DNA of 64,000 nt from Rhodocollybia butyracea (Eukaryota; Basidiomycota; Agaricomycetes; Agaricales; Omphalotaceae): assembly GCA_015501585.1 (NCBI GenBank), contig JADNRY010000005.1:186001-250000 (forward strand), in the 5' to 3' direction. The notes beneath the pieces are model-generated. The model was not told where the DNA came from and did no database searches. It worked only from the letters and a program-made list of their open reading frames with translations. Made by a program: the position numbers and the translations under genes. Positions 1-11,356 of the stretch are shown piece after piece. How positions within the stretch are numbered: the first letter of the stretch is position 1; each line of letters begins with the position of its first letter.

Positions 1-1749
1 GCCAGAAGGGCCATGAAGGCATGATGACATCGACTGTGTTTACATTTCCGTCGCTGGATATTTCTAGGGTTCCGTGAGCATTCCGTTGAGCATTGGCCAC
101 AACCGGGTATTCCAGGTATATGGGTATACGGTTGGCTAGACTAGCGCACCTTTCATGAAGACCATAACATCACTCGTGTTCCAAGAACCATTTGCTTCCT
201 TGCTGATCGTTATCTCGATGGCGCCAGCAACTTGGCGGACCGACAGTTCTACGATGCCCGCGTACTTGGTAGAGATAGCGGACGCGTCGCTGTTAACCTG
301 GGCATCAAAGGTCTTGGCTCTGGATAATGCGCCACTGTAATCTCCCAGGAATTCCGAGATCTACAGAATAGGATAGGGGATAGGATAAGAACGCGTTCAG
401 AAACAAGGGCATGCAGAGCTTGACCAAAGGGAAAGTAAAAGATACTTACAACTTCGGCAGCGGTAGAGAATTCGCTCCAAAAGTACAAGCTACGGTCTTG
501 TGTGCCGCCAACTACGACGTATTCGAGAACGGGGTCTCGGATGTGGCCTACGGAGAAAATCACAGGTGCAGACGCGGTGGTGCCGATGGTACCGAGGTTG
601 TGAGCGAGACCAAAGACAGGCCAGTCGTCGCTGACGGGTCGGAAGTTGGTGTCTTTGGTGTTCGCGAGCACACCGTTGTTGATGAATTGAGCGCGGACGA
701 CTACGTCTTGGCCAGTTTGGAAAGTGGCAGATACGGTCTGGTGGATGTGAATAGGGACTCGTTTGTAATCGTCAGTATCATGATTGAACTTACGTTAGGG
801 GTGGAGTAGAAAGCCGACCCATCTACATACTAGAATGAGAGCGAGAACTCAAGTAATCAACCTAAGCAAGCTTACATTGCGTATGGTCGTCAACCTCACC
901 AAACAGTGTCTGATCTTCCAACTGTACCTGATGTGTAAGAATGGGTCCAGTCGTCGTCGAGGTCCAATTCACGGTCAAGCTGCAAGGAATTTTATCTCGT
1001 TATTGTATGCAGTTGACCCAGATTATGGAAAAAAATTCACGCACGAGTCGTCACCAGATACCCATTCAGCGCTGATATCAGAATAGACTTGCACAGAATG
1101 TGATTTTCCGTCGTTGGCAGCGGCAGAAACCGCCATATAACCGAATGGGATCGAATACTTGACGAGGTCGGTAGGCTACGCATATAGTGATATTGGTAAA
1201 TCATGCAGGGTTCATACCGTTGAAGGTAGTATGTGTGGAATACATTACCTCTACAGGCGAAAGGAAGTTGACTGTCAGATCGATAGGACCGGCGGCAAGC
1301 ACGAATGTGCTTTGCGTAGCGGTAAACTGATGAGAAAAAAGTGTTAGGAAGCTCAGGAAGCCGATCCAGGTGCGAAGACATTTCGAACCGTAACGCTCTG
1401 TTGTGTGGCTAGATTGAATTTCGCCGCCGGGACTGAAGGAGTCCCCAGGAAGCTGTAAGGGACTCCATCGACCTTGACGAACCCTGCCCACCCGAGAGTC
1501 TGTCACGGTGGATACTGACGTCAGTATATGCGGAGCGAGTTGATGATAATATCAACGTACAGCCCCATCCCAGAATTGAGGCCATGCAGCATTGAGAGCA
1601 ACACCGCTTCCACCTTGTGGGAGCCAGGCAGACAGATAAGGTGTCCTTACTGCAAGTGGAATAGATGGAGGGCTGAAAGGCGTTGAAGTAAACGCATAAA
1701 CCGCAGGAAGTATGAATGTAGAGCAGAGAAGCTGCTGTAGAGAACGCAT
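1..1749 (-). CDS. gtaA: Secreted glutaminase A (GtaA)-like protein, 3' end outside window
   Basis: Extracellular glutaminase-type protein (GtaA family, DUF5127/DUF4965/DUF1793 architecture), expected to deamidate glutamine outside the cell. The N-terminus, starting at 1749, has a hydrophobic signal peptide followed by the family opening PPSIPLAVRTPYLSAWLPQG. Later exons read GWAGFVKVDGVPYSFLG, a stretch around FRPVSDDWPVFGLAHNLG (about 600-670), and IVELSVRQVAGAIEITISK (about 190-260). The last visible exon (1-63) reads EISSDGNVNTVDVIMPSWPF, a strongly conserved family stretch. Introns are short GT-AG; those at about 64-154 and 361-449 were placed by eye and keep frame. The coding region continues past base 1, so roughly the first half is present. 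The family name is fairly secure. The enzymatic activity is inferred from the family, since the C-terminal part cannot be seen. Confidence 0.8.
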
Positions 1750-2085
1750 TATTGCCTTCTCGAGCTTTGAGCTGACTGAAGGTAAAAGGCAACTTTCCTG
1801 AATGGCACGTACATGACGTTACCTTTATACTGAGAACGAGTAGATTTTTGATTTAGCCGAGCCATATGGCCTGCGGTCGCACAAGAGATGGATCATGAGA
1901 CTATCACACAGGGTTAAACTGGGAGAGGCACACATCCTTTCGAAGAAAACATGGGCAAGTGATTTAGTCATGACGAATTAAGGTGGTACCGGTGTTGCAA
2001 CCACCAAGCAGTACGTTTACGCCTTTCGATTTCAGCGCTCTTTTTTTGGAAGAAACGGTCAGGTGCATGATGGAACACGATGTTT

Positions 2086-2779
2086 TCAGGAGAAGTGCAG
2101 GAAAATCATGAGTTGGGCGTGCACACGGACTTTACCACCGCGCAGCTCCATGGGGTCCAATGTGTACCAATGATCGGTACTGAGATCATGAGGGGGCTTG
2201 AGTCTTCCATCGATTTAAACTTAGATATGGCAGGGACGTTATAAATTTGACTAAATCGATCTGGAAGGGAACCGATATTGAGGAAAGATATGCACTGATA
2301 CACATGGCATAGAATCACAAGTAAGCTATAAGTAATTGTCATAGAGGCGTACACACTTCAAAGTCCAATTAGAGACTCTGATATCCTCCCGTCACCTTCT
2401 ACTTTCTACAACGCAACAACCCTAGTAATAACAGGAAATTAGACATGCCAAAGGCGTCCAGCTACTAGAACAGCTTTAGTCTTGTGTATGAGAGTAGCTC
2501 AAGAAGTCATACCCAAACAAGCACAATTCAAAAGCTCAAGAAACTCTTCAAACTCGCGAGCGAAGACTTTCTCTGCCCCTCCGAGGAGCATTCCTTTCCT
2601 TCTACACCATTATCACTCGAGGTCCACAGGGGACGGAGCACCTCCCAGAGTTGCCCGTAGATGTCGTGCGTTTCGCGAGGGTCAGTCGCAGCGGGTACAA
2701 ATAGGCCCAGCCCATTGAACGGAGAAGGATGTGAAGGCGTGGATTGGAAAACACTCAGAGTCATCGTGCTGTCGGACAT
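2086..2779 (-). CDS. Candidate uncharacterised protein, exon structure unresolved
   Basis: Not recognised. An ATG at 2779 opens an 83-codon frame (starts MSDSTMTLSVFQ) and lies about 115 bases downstream of a TATATAAC-like box on the same strand. Near 2086-2200 a second minus-strand frame reads DHWYTLDPMELRGGKVRVHA and ends soon after in TGA. That resembles the last strands of a C2 (calcium/lipid-binding) domain, but I could not find the rest of such a domain or join the pieces by clean splice sites. They may be two genes, one gene with several small exons, or a relic. Neighbours are the glutaminase-like gene downstream and the TXNDC9 gene upstream, both on the same strand. Confidence 0.25.
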
Positions 2780-2893
2780 AGCGAATTAGGTACAATGATT
2801 ACAGGCACGGCGTAAGTTAGAAAGGACCAGGATGCGTGAAGGAGGGCGGAGGAGCCGCGTCGCGAGTCTAAGGTCTCAAGCGCAATCGATCTG

Positions 2894-2901
2894 GTTATAT
2901 A
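2894..2901 (-). promoter_or_regulatory. TATA-like box upstream of the 2779 start
   Basis: TATATAAC on the minus strand, 115-122 bases before the ATG at 2779. Position and sequence fit a core promoter, but the gene it would serve is itself uncertain. Confidence 0.3.
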
Positions 2902-3174
2902 CCGGAAGGGCTTGTGGTAATACAAGACCTTGACATGGCAACTGAGTAGTTCAAGGTCAATGCTCACAGTGGAACAAGAACTCACACGAGGGAGATATCA
3001 TCAGAAGTCATGTCTTGTACAAGTTTGAGAATGATTACCAAAAGCAGCAGGTGAATTTCCATATTTGGCACAAAGGTCAAGCTTTGTCCTAGGTATCGCA
3101 AACATTGCGTTGTATATTATCTTGCTGTCTGGATCCGGATACAAAGTACAACGTTTCATGTAGTAACAGACAAA

Positions 3175-4191
3175 CTAATCATCCAAATCGAAGACATCAC
3201 CGTTATCGTCTTCGTTATGCCCTTGAGAAGATACCGTATATATGGAATCCATCACATTTCCGGAGGGCTTTTGTATTACACCTATCGGCGATAAGTATGT
3301 GGTTGATTGATATCGAAACAACACATACCACAAACAGATAACCTCAGCTCAAGCGCTGCTGTTGTAAACGCATCGTTATTTCTAAGCTCTTCGAAACCTA
3401 CCAGCCTGCGATCGATCTACAGTGAGCCGAACTACAACATGCAATGCGTGTGCGGTCGTACCGGTCCTTCGTAACACCTTTCACGAAACATATCACACAA
3501 GGTAAAACCTTTATAGCGAGTTTTTCGACCAGCCATGGGATATTCTCAACAAAGACGCGAAAGAACCTTGTGTTGAAGTATTTCGGGGCGATTTTCTGCG
3601 CAGAAGTTTTAAACCGAGATGACCATTAGCCAAAGTGGTGAGCGCACAGCTAGATGCTTGTCCATGATCTCGCATCGTTTGAAGTTGGGGTGATAAAAAT
3701 GCACAACGCATTGTGGTTCGTGTCTGGGAAGGGACATTAGCTTGCAGGACAGTGATGAAATCAAACAGTGAACGCACGCTGTTATTCGTACCACTTCTTT
3801 CTCGTCTGTGATTTCGTTATATGTTCCATGCTGGCTCTGCTTCATTTCTTGCATTCGTTCCATTCTACCTTGATAGTCACATACTGTTTCCCTCATACAA
3901 GCTCGACCTACTCTCTTCTCAGCATTTGAAGTCCTTGTTCTCTCATTGTGGAGTTACTGTCATTTTCTATTTCTTCTTCCAGCTCTGCGAACAGCGCTTC
4001 ATCGTCGTCTAGATCTTCGTCATCGTCGTGTCTGGACTTTCGATGAGGGTGATTGTTAGGCTCAACGAGTCGTGCGGCTAGCGAAGTAATTTTGGGATTG
4101 CTGGAAAAGGTAAGCTGTGAAACGCAAGTGCAAGGAAATGAATCACCTCATGGTGAGCAGGCAAGAGCGGTTTATCGGGCCGTAAAGTCAT
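3175..4191 (-). CDS. PLP1: TXNDC9/Plp1-type thioredoxin-fold protein
   Basis: Member of the TXNDC9 (APACD)/phosducin-like family, cytosolic cofactors of the chaperonin CCT that help fold tubulin and actin. Splicing by eye gives one continuous protein of about 230 residues. It has an acidic N-terminal segment (DDDEDLDDDEALFAELEEE), then HGTYNEITDEKEVVRI, the thioredoxin-fold core CVVHFYHPNFKRCEIMDKHL, then WLVEKLAIKVLPCVICFVKG, LVGFEELRNNDAF and an acidic tail ending FDLDD. The second Cys of a CxxC redox site is absent, as usual in TXNDC9, so it should be a binding fold and not an oxidoreductase. Six short introns keep phase. The start at 4191 was chosen because the next methionine is far inside the conserved region. 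It lies head-to-head with pelota, with only 23 bases between the start codons. Confidence 0.85.
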
Positions 4192-4214
4192 TTGTAACTT
4201 GACTCTCAACGACG
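4192..4214. promoter_or_regulatory. Minimal divergent start region, TXNDC9 / pelota
   Basis: Only 23 bases separate the two divergent ATG codons (4191 minus, 4215 plus), so the promoters and 5' leaders must overlap the neighbouring gene. Confidence 0.55.
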
Positions 4215-5688
4215 ATGAAGCTCGTGGGCAAATTCGTCGACAAGCATGGTGCAGGCCATGTTAGTTTACGACCAGAAGATGATGAGGACATGTGGCATCT
4301 GTACAATCTCATTCAGAAAGGTGATTCAGTAAGGGCCCCTGCAATTCGGTATGTTTCCAATTTCTCCACTTTTTGGCCTTCTTGATCAGTTCATTTCACA
4401 AGTTCGTATCTAGACGTGTACAAAAGACATCTGCAACAGGCTCTATCGAGTCGCAAAGGATTCGGCTCAATCTGACACTTGAAGTCACCAACATAGAATT
4501 TTCCTCGTTCTCTGCCGCAGCAGAACAGTCTTCTTCGACAGATCCGAGTGGATCCAACAACAGTGCGGCGTTACAGATCGCCGGAAGGGTTATTTCTGAG
4601 AACCCTCATGTGAAGCTCGGGGCATTCCACACTTTGGATATCGAGGCCAATCGGGATGTGCGCATAGAGAAGGCAGATGGTTGGGATAGCATTGCCCTGT
4701 CTCGCGTCAACGAGGCCACTGTTCCGGGAAGGGAGCAGAAGTTGGTGCAGTCGTTTGTGGAGAGGGAATGGCCGCTTTTTGTCTACTTTCAGAACATATG
4801 ACCCTCGTCACTCACCGGATATCGTCCCTATTCCTCGTAAAGCCGCTGCATCTGGATCATCGCAACACGAAAAGGCACTAACAAAGTTTTACGGTACTTT
4901 GTATGATGCCTTCATCCGCCATATTCCGTTCGGTAATGTTGGATTGAAGGCCATCGTTTTCGCGAGTCCAGGATGGGTCCGGGACTCCGTGTACGATTAT
5001 GTGATGCAGGAGGCTGGGCGGAGAGGTGAGAAGGTTCTACAGAGAGCGCTCAAGGAAAAAGGTGTTAGGATCCACATCAGCAGTCCTCATGTACACAGTT
5101 TGGTTGAAGTCCTGAAGAGTCCTGAAGTGAGTTTGCACAATCGCTGCCGCAAATTGCGCTAATCCGCTCTATAGATAGCTGCTCAGCTGAAGGAAACAAA
5201 GTTTGCAAGGAGAGGTATCACATTGGACAAGTATATTATCTCAATATCGGCCGTAGTTCAAGGACTGACTTCGATATAGGTTTCACAAAATGCTTGCCAC
5301 AGATGAATTGCGCGCATGGTATGGGCCAGACCATGTCGTTTTGGCTGCGGATCGAGGTGCTATAGGCACTCTGCTAATATCAGATGAACTCTTTCGGTAT
5401 GATTCACGTATCTCAAAAACCCGAATTAATTAGTTAATCTAGGGCGAGCGATCCGGTGACACGGAAAAAATATGTCGCTCTTGTTGAATCAGTGCAACAG
5501 AAAGGTGGAGACGCAGTAATATTCTCCAGCATGCATGAATCTGGACAACGTATGTAGACTGTTACTGACTTTGGCCAATGAACTAACACCGTACGTTAAT
5601 AGAACTCAACCAATTGAGTGGAATAGCGGCAATTCTTACGTTTCCGTTAGATGTGGAAGTGGTCGAAGCCGAAGAAGCGGGAAGATGA
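4215..5688 (+). CDS. DOM34: Pelota/Dom34 ribosome-rescue factor, with two apparent frame breaks
   Basis: eRF1-like factor that with Hbs1 enters the empty A site of stalled ribosomes and starts no-go and non-stop decay. The N-terminus [20 protein letters not shown] followed by [17 protein letters not shown] is diagnostic. The central domain has [20 protein letters not shown] and [17 protein letters not shown]. The C-terminal eRF1-3 domain has [18 protein letters not shown] and [20 protein letters not shown], ending at TGA 5686-5688. Several short introns are present. The reading frame breaks twice within about 100 bases. VNEATVPGR is in one frame, [20 protein letters not shown] in the next and [17 protein letters not shown] in the third. 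Each step is a one-base deficit (near 4735 and near 4826) inside a conserved stretch, with no room for an intron. Either the sequence has errors here or this copy is damaged. Confidence 0.88.
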
Positions 5689-5925
5689 GCAGAATAGGAA
5701 GCAGGAAAAAGAAGCCGACAATAAGGAAGAAGGTTAAATATACTCGTCTATCTTTAGCTTGCATAACCCAGCTTTGACCGACCTATTTGGGATCAATAGT
5801 GACATCATGATCGCCTCTCGATTTCATGCTTGAATCGAAGCTTACTCATTGAATGACTATTATTCATAATGTTCAAGTTATTTCTTTCGACTCACCATCT
5901 CAGACCATCAACTTTTCTTCTTGCC

Positions 5926-8186
5926 ATGCCCACAAAACGTGCTTTATCCTCGAGCATTGACGCTGAACCCATAGCGAAACGACCTCGCTCCGGTTCAGCG
6001 CTGTCTTTTGCTCCAAGGAAGGTTGCGACAGCTCCAAATGCTGCGGCTGTCGATGCAGACCCGCCTTTGAGGAAACTTTTAGAAGCAGTGAAAGAACGAA
6101 ATCAGAAAGTGAAGAAAGGAGATGCTGTCGTTTATTGGATGCGAATGGCAGATTTAAGAAGTGAGTTTCCGCCTTCCAATGAATCACTATTAACTTCGAA
6201 CAGTTTCGGATAATCATGCACTTTCGCTAGCTTCATCTCAAGCGAAAAAGGAAGAAATACCACTCATCGTCTTATTCGTGATATCTCCGCAAGACTACAA
6301 AGCCCACGATCGAGGTTCACGCAGAATCGACTTTACACTTCGAAATTTGACACTACTCAGAGTAAGTACTATCGCACGAATCTGACGTATTTTGTCTCAT
6401 GAGGTATCTCAATTTCCAGGACTCTTTGGCCTCGTTGAACATTCCTCTACATACTATCACGCATGATGTTCGCAAAACCTTGCCCGCTGCAGTTCTATCT
6501 CTGTTAGAAGATTGGAATTGTACCAGTCTATACGGCAACATTGAATACGAGGTTGATGAATTGAGACGAGATATTCTAGTATGTTCACTGGCCAAATCCA
6601 AAGGGGTCAACGCGAATTTCGTTCATAACAAGTGTATCATCGAACCTGGGGTCGTCAAGACCAAAGAGTCAAAATCATATGCGGTACGGAAAGTTGAATA
6701 GCTTCTATATCACTTAACAAACGCCCAGCTGAACAGGTTTATTCTCCATACCAACGCAATTGGATATCTGTCTTAAACGAAAACTTGGATCGTTATCTCA
6801 AAGACTACCCAAAGCCGCACTCCAATATCGATGGTATCAGAGACTCAAACAACCGATTTTCGAAGCTCTTTGACACTGAAGTCCCGGAGTACGTCCCGGG
6901 ATTTGAACTAGATCAAGATGACAAGAAGATTATGGCCAATGTCTGGCCGGCTGGAGAAGAGATCGCTCACAAGGTCTGTAACTCTTCACTTCCGATATAC
7001 AATGCGCCTGTTCCAATCAAACTATAGATCATTGACCGTTTCCTTCACTCTAAATCTCGTACTTCTCAAATGGGAGCTGTCGATCCACTTACTGATGGTG
7101 CCGAAAATTCGGATAAAGCGAGTCGTATCAACAAGTACGGACAGGATCGTGACAATGCTGACCGCGACACAACCAGCCGGCTCAGTCCATACCTGTCCGC
7201 AGGCGTCATCTCAGTCCGCGAATGCGTCCGCGCTACACTGAAGATTCAAAAGTCCAACAAAGTCGACGGTTCTCGAGAAACTGGCATTGGAAGATGGGTT
7301 CAAGAGCTGGCCTGGCGGGATTTCTACACCAGTGTGCTCGCTTCTTTTCCTCGTGTTAGCATGGGCCGTCCGTTCCTCGAGAAATATGCTATAGTTGAAT
7401 GGGAGGCGCATCAGGAAGCTGGGGATGCTGGCGGTGAAGGATATGACGAGAATGATCCCGATCCAGTTGGTCAAGGAAACGATATAGAAAATCTACAGAG
7501 GTGGAAAGATGGAAAAACTGGGTATCCCGTAGTGGATGCAAGCATGAGATGTCTTCGTCAAATGGGCTGGATGCATAACCGTTTCAGGATGATCACTGCG
7601 ATGTTCTTGACGAAAGATCTTATGATTGACTGGAGGGTCGGTGAAAGAGTAAAGACATGTCTTTTATGTTACTTTCTTCCTCGGATTCTAACCCTTCTTT
7701 TGGGTACTAGTTTTTCATGCAACAGCTTATCGACGGCGATCTTGCATCAAATAACGGTGGATGGCAATGGAGTGCAAGCACAGGCGTCGACCCTTGCCCC
7801 TACTTTCGTATCTTTAATCCTTATTCACAGAGCATCAAGGTAGGCATATTCTATTACTTCCCACAGGCCACTGGGAACTATTACTTTTCTGCATAGGTTG
7901 ACCCAAAAGGAGATTTCATTCGACAGTTTGTACCAGAGCTGTCCGGGCTTCGTGGACCAGGTAAGTCTCTAGGCATAACACGTATCCCGGACTCAGTGAG
8001 TTCATCTTTGTAGATCTTCATAATCCTCCTGCGTCAGTCGCCAAAAAACTTGGTTACCCTCTACCCATCGTCAAACATGAAGAGTCTCGGCAGCGAGCAT
8101 TGCAAAGGTTCAAAGATGCAGGGATAAAGAAAGTACCAGTCCCTAAATTTTTGACGCAACTCTTCTATGAACAAGTATTTTGTTAG
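5926..8186 (+). CDS. PHR1: Class I CPD photolyase
   Basis: Deoxyribodipyrimidine photolyase, which uses FAD and blue light to split cyclobutane pyrimidine dimers in DNA. The N-terminal antenna-binding (Rossmann) domain includes [27 protein letters not shown] and [11 protein letters not shown]. The FAD-binding helical domain includes [67 protein letters not shown] and [20 protein letters not shown], the conserved flavin and Trp-chain region. The end reads [12 protein letters not shown], then [11 protein letters not shown] and a short tail to TAG 8184-8186. At least six short introns were placed with consistent phase. An in-frame ATG at 5869 would add a leader. I chose 5926, where the basic nuclear-signal-like run (KRALSSS...AKRPRSG) begins, although the longer start could add an organellar signal. 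Confidence 0.9.
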
Positions 8187-8698
8187 TATGTATAAACGAA
8201 GCGATCGAACCTACAACCTCAACTATAGACGGTTTATTTAAACTATCTGCACCAAAAACTCTTCAGACAGCGTCCATTCGGGCGTCGTGGTGCCCAAGTC
8301 ACCTAGACAGGATCTAGTTAACTTACCTTCTCTCGGAGCTCATCGTGCTGGTACGCTACCAGTCACAGTCAGGCTGACACATGGACGAATGGATATGGCC
8401 CTTGAAGCTCTTTACTCTTCGCATTGAATAGAAAAACTAAAGCTTAAGACTCACGAGAATAGATGTTTCTGTTGCATCGAGGTTAACTTCAACCGGAAAT
8501 CCTCACTCGGCGCTGTTTACTCACCCAGTTTAGGCCAGCCTCAGTCGATAACAGAAGCACTAGTCGGAAAGCAAATCTGAGTCAAAGCAATTTCTCCCGT
8601 GCACTTCCCGCCAACGTTACGCGTCGCATCCCATCATTAGATAGTTTATTATCGGACTGAGTATTCCTAGAAGTTATCACATTATTGTAGTACTACTT
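8187..8698. other. Convergent intergenic, photolyase / IPI3
   Basis: Shared 3' region between two convergent genes. A plus-strand frame of about 50 codons (about 8255-8430) stays open but has no recognisable features and no clear splice link to the photolyase. Nothing else seen. Confidence 0.4.
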
Positions 8699-10549
8699 TT
8701 ACGAATGTACGTCTAAATCATCATCAGATCGACCTCGCTTCCGTCTTCTCTCGTCGCCCGCTGAATCATCACCTGCCGATTTACCTTGACCATGAACCAC
8801 TTTCTGTACAACAGTCTCCCACATCAGATTATTGACACCCTTTGCCTGACCAAGTTGATTCCTCAACGTAGCTACTTCCGTCTCGAGTTCAGAAACACGA
8901 GACTTCAGTACAGGAACCGTGTTACTATCATCCATAAACGAACTAGAGTTGGCTGAACCAGTAAAGAAGGCATGATCACGAAGTAACGCCTCTTTAGTGT
9001 ACAGTGTGCTCTCATCTTCGTATTCCTACACAAGGAAAACATTGTTTATCATCCGGCATATGATACAAGGCCAGGTACATACATGTCTCTGAGCGGACGG
9101 TAACATCATCGAAACTTCATGTGTTTCCCGAGTTTTGGAGTCCCGCATTCTTTGAAACGGCACGATGGGTTTCACTGGAATTGTGTCCATTGTCGTAACA
9201 CTGCTAGCGCTTGAATTGAGGCCAAGGCTGATACTAACGTGTCCGGTCAAGTCTATGGGTTTGAGTAGTGTAGCAAGATACGATATCGAAAGCCCTTTGT
9301 GTGTTGATATGGTTCGGAGAAGCTGATGTGTAGGGCTGTCGTAGATGTATAGTAGGCCCGATGATGTCCCAACCAAAAGGCTCGAGGTCAGGGAGAGAGA
9401 TATGCATGTTACGGGATGACTGGGAAGCACATCAGGGACAAAACAGACGGGTATAAGTATAAACTCACCCAACAGTGATCAACCTCTTTTTTTGTGAAGC
9501 GTTAGACGAAGACTCGTCTATATCCATAGCGCGGATAACATCGTTCAATCCACCACCACCAACAGCTTCTACGATATTCCCTTTCGACTTGTCCTCCAAT
9601 TGCCGGAAGAGATTCATCTGGTATATGGACCCATCATCCGATGAAGACGCGGCGAAAAACAGTCGTTCAGTTGTTTCCCAAGCCAAACAAGAAATTGGTT
9701 GAGGAAACATGAACGTGGTCAAGAGCGTTCGGGATGAGAGATCCCATAACTGACGAACGAACAGTCGTATTAATGATTTGACAAAAGGGCTGATTTTAAT
9801 GACTGACCTTGACGGAATGGTCCACAGACGCGGTCAGCACGCGACATTCAGGAAATGCACCTATGCCACAGACGATATCTGTGACAGGCAATGTATGGTC
9901 GGACAATGTAAAGTAAGGCAAAGGTAATGTGTTTTGCGAGTCTCCATCGAGCAGTCTATGCGGTGAAGGTGAAGGTGATATATGATTCAGCGATTAGTAA
10001 CGAAAATTGCATTTAATTTACCTGGATATTGACCACACACTGACACCAGAATCGTCGCTGCCTGATAAAAGCGCAGCATCATCCCGAGTAAAGCGTAGTA
10101 CATTAATTTGGCGATAGTGGGCATCCCATGAGTTGAAGAGGGTCCCAGAAGAGACCTGTAATTAGATAGTGAGTGGGAAGCTAGTTATTAGAGTGAAATC
10201 ATAATGCATACCTCCCAAAGATATATTCGCCCCGACAAAGTCCCCCAGCAAAAAAATCTCCTGTTGAATCAAGAGCTACACAAGTGAGCTTTTCTGGAAG
10301 TACAATCTTCAAGCTAATTTGATCCTTCTGAAAATTATATGCGTGCAAAAGGGATTTATCGGGCTGAGCAGCGAGTATGAAGCCTCCCTGAGCGTTTTTT
10401 GAGGTTAAAAAGGTAGTACAGTGAGGAAAAGCATTATTTTGTTTAAACGAGGCTAAGGAGGCCCCGGTGGATATATCGTGGAGAGTGATTGAGCCTGAGC
10501 CAGAGGCTGGAGACGATGTTGCACAGAAGATGATCTCATGCAGATGCAT
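8699..10549 (-). CDS. IPI3: IPI3/WDR18 WD40 ribosome-biogenesis protein
   Basis: WD40 propeller subunit of the Rix1 complex (Rix1-Ipi1-Ipi3), which acts in the nucleus with Mdn1/Rea1 on pre-60S particles (ITS2 processing). The N-terminus MHLHEIIFCATS, then GSGSITLHDISTGASLASFK, is typical. Further blades read ILAAQPDKSLLHAYNFQKDQ, CVALDSTGDFFAGG, WDAHYRQINVLRF, SDDSGVSVWS, LTASVDHSVKLWDLSSRTL and MFPQPISCLAWE. The C-terminal segment (8699-8935) is a coiled coil, SELETEVATLRNQLGQAKGV, with a basic and acidic tail, as in other Ipi3 proteins. The start at 10549 was preferred to an in-frame ATG at 10669 because the family begins at MHL. Several short introns are present. Confidence 0.88.
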
Positions 10550-10955
10550 AGTCAAAGCACAATTTTTCCTCCGGCATTCCGGGCCGAAGAATAATTTCTT
10601 CAAATTTGTCTCCAGCATGGAAGATTCCTGGATCATACTACTTATTATCAGTAACGCCGCGCGTTGCACGGCAAGTCCCCGACTCTGCCTAAAACGAGAC
10701 GCCCAGCGCCGTTTGGCGGCGATGCAGTGGGCCTATATGCCAGACAATAAACCGACCAAGTAGGCCAAAAGGCCGTAAGAAAACAACCCGGTAAATAACG
10801 AAAGGCAACCTGGGAGGATTCTCCCACACTATGCACCAGTTACATTTGTTACATTTTGTATTTACATTTTTCTATAATTCCAGACAACAGCATCGAGTCA
10901 GCATGCTGTGTAAATTGAAGGGACTGTTAGCTTCAAATCAAGGAGCTGGGCCAGT

Positions 10956-11035
10956 ATTCCCAGCATGCTATGGCCAAGATGGCATAGGATGGCGCTGCAC
11001 ATTCCCAAGCAGCATGCTATGGCTGAGACGGCATA
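10956..11035. repeat. Two near-identical 31-35 bp direct repeats
   Basis: ATTCCCAGCATGCTATGGCC... at 10956-10986 recurs as a slightly longer copy at 11001-11035. Both end in GGCATA and share the core AGCATGCTATGGC. A third partial copy of the AGCATGCT core lies at about 10900. Confidence 0.6.
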
Positions 11036-11301
11036 CAAACACTGCTAGCCAAATGGCCGATCAGGCCAGCACATGAGATATCAATACAAATACCTTTTTT
11101 TTTTCTCAAAAAGTAGTGGGCAAAGTGTGCTATCGCAAGTTATATAGAATTATCTAGATAATAGCTACTGTCATTGAGAATTCCTTGAACTTGGCTAGGC
11201 CTGATCACAAAAACCCTGTTGTGTTTTCGACCGCCTAAAAAAGTTAAGTTGAAGGAGAAGTTTTTTACAATTTTTATAAAGAAATTCACATGCAGGATGC
11301 A

Positions 11302-11356
11302 CAGGTTGTTCGCCGGGGTCTGTCTATGCATAGACAGACCGCGACAAACAACCTGG
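11302..11356. repeat. Large inverted repeat with a perfect 24-bp palindrome
   Basis: Bases 11317-11340 are a perfect palindrome (half-site GGTCTGTCTATG). Flanking arms continue the symmetry: CAGGTTGTT on the left and AACAACCTG on the right, with a few mismatches between arms and centre. The whole could form a cruciform or hairpin of about 55 bases. Confidence 0.7.

Noticed and set aside
8255..8430. Open frame after the photolyase stop
   Set aside because: About 50 codons, no start, no splice link to the photolyase and no known motif.
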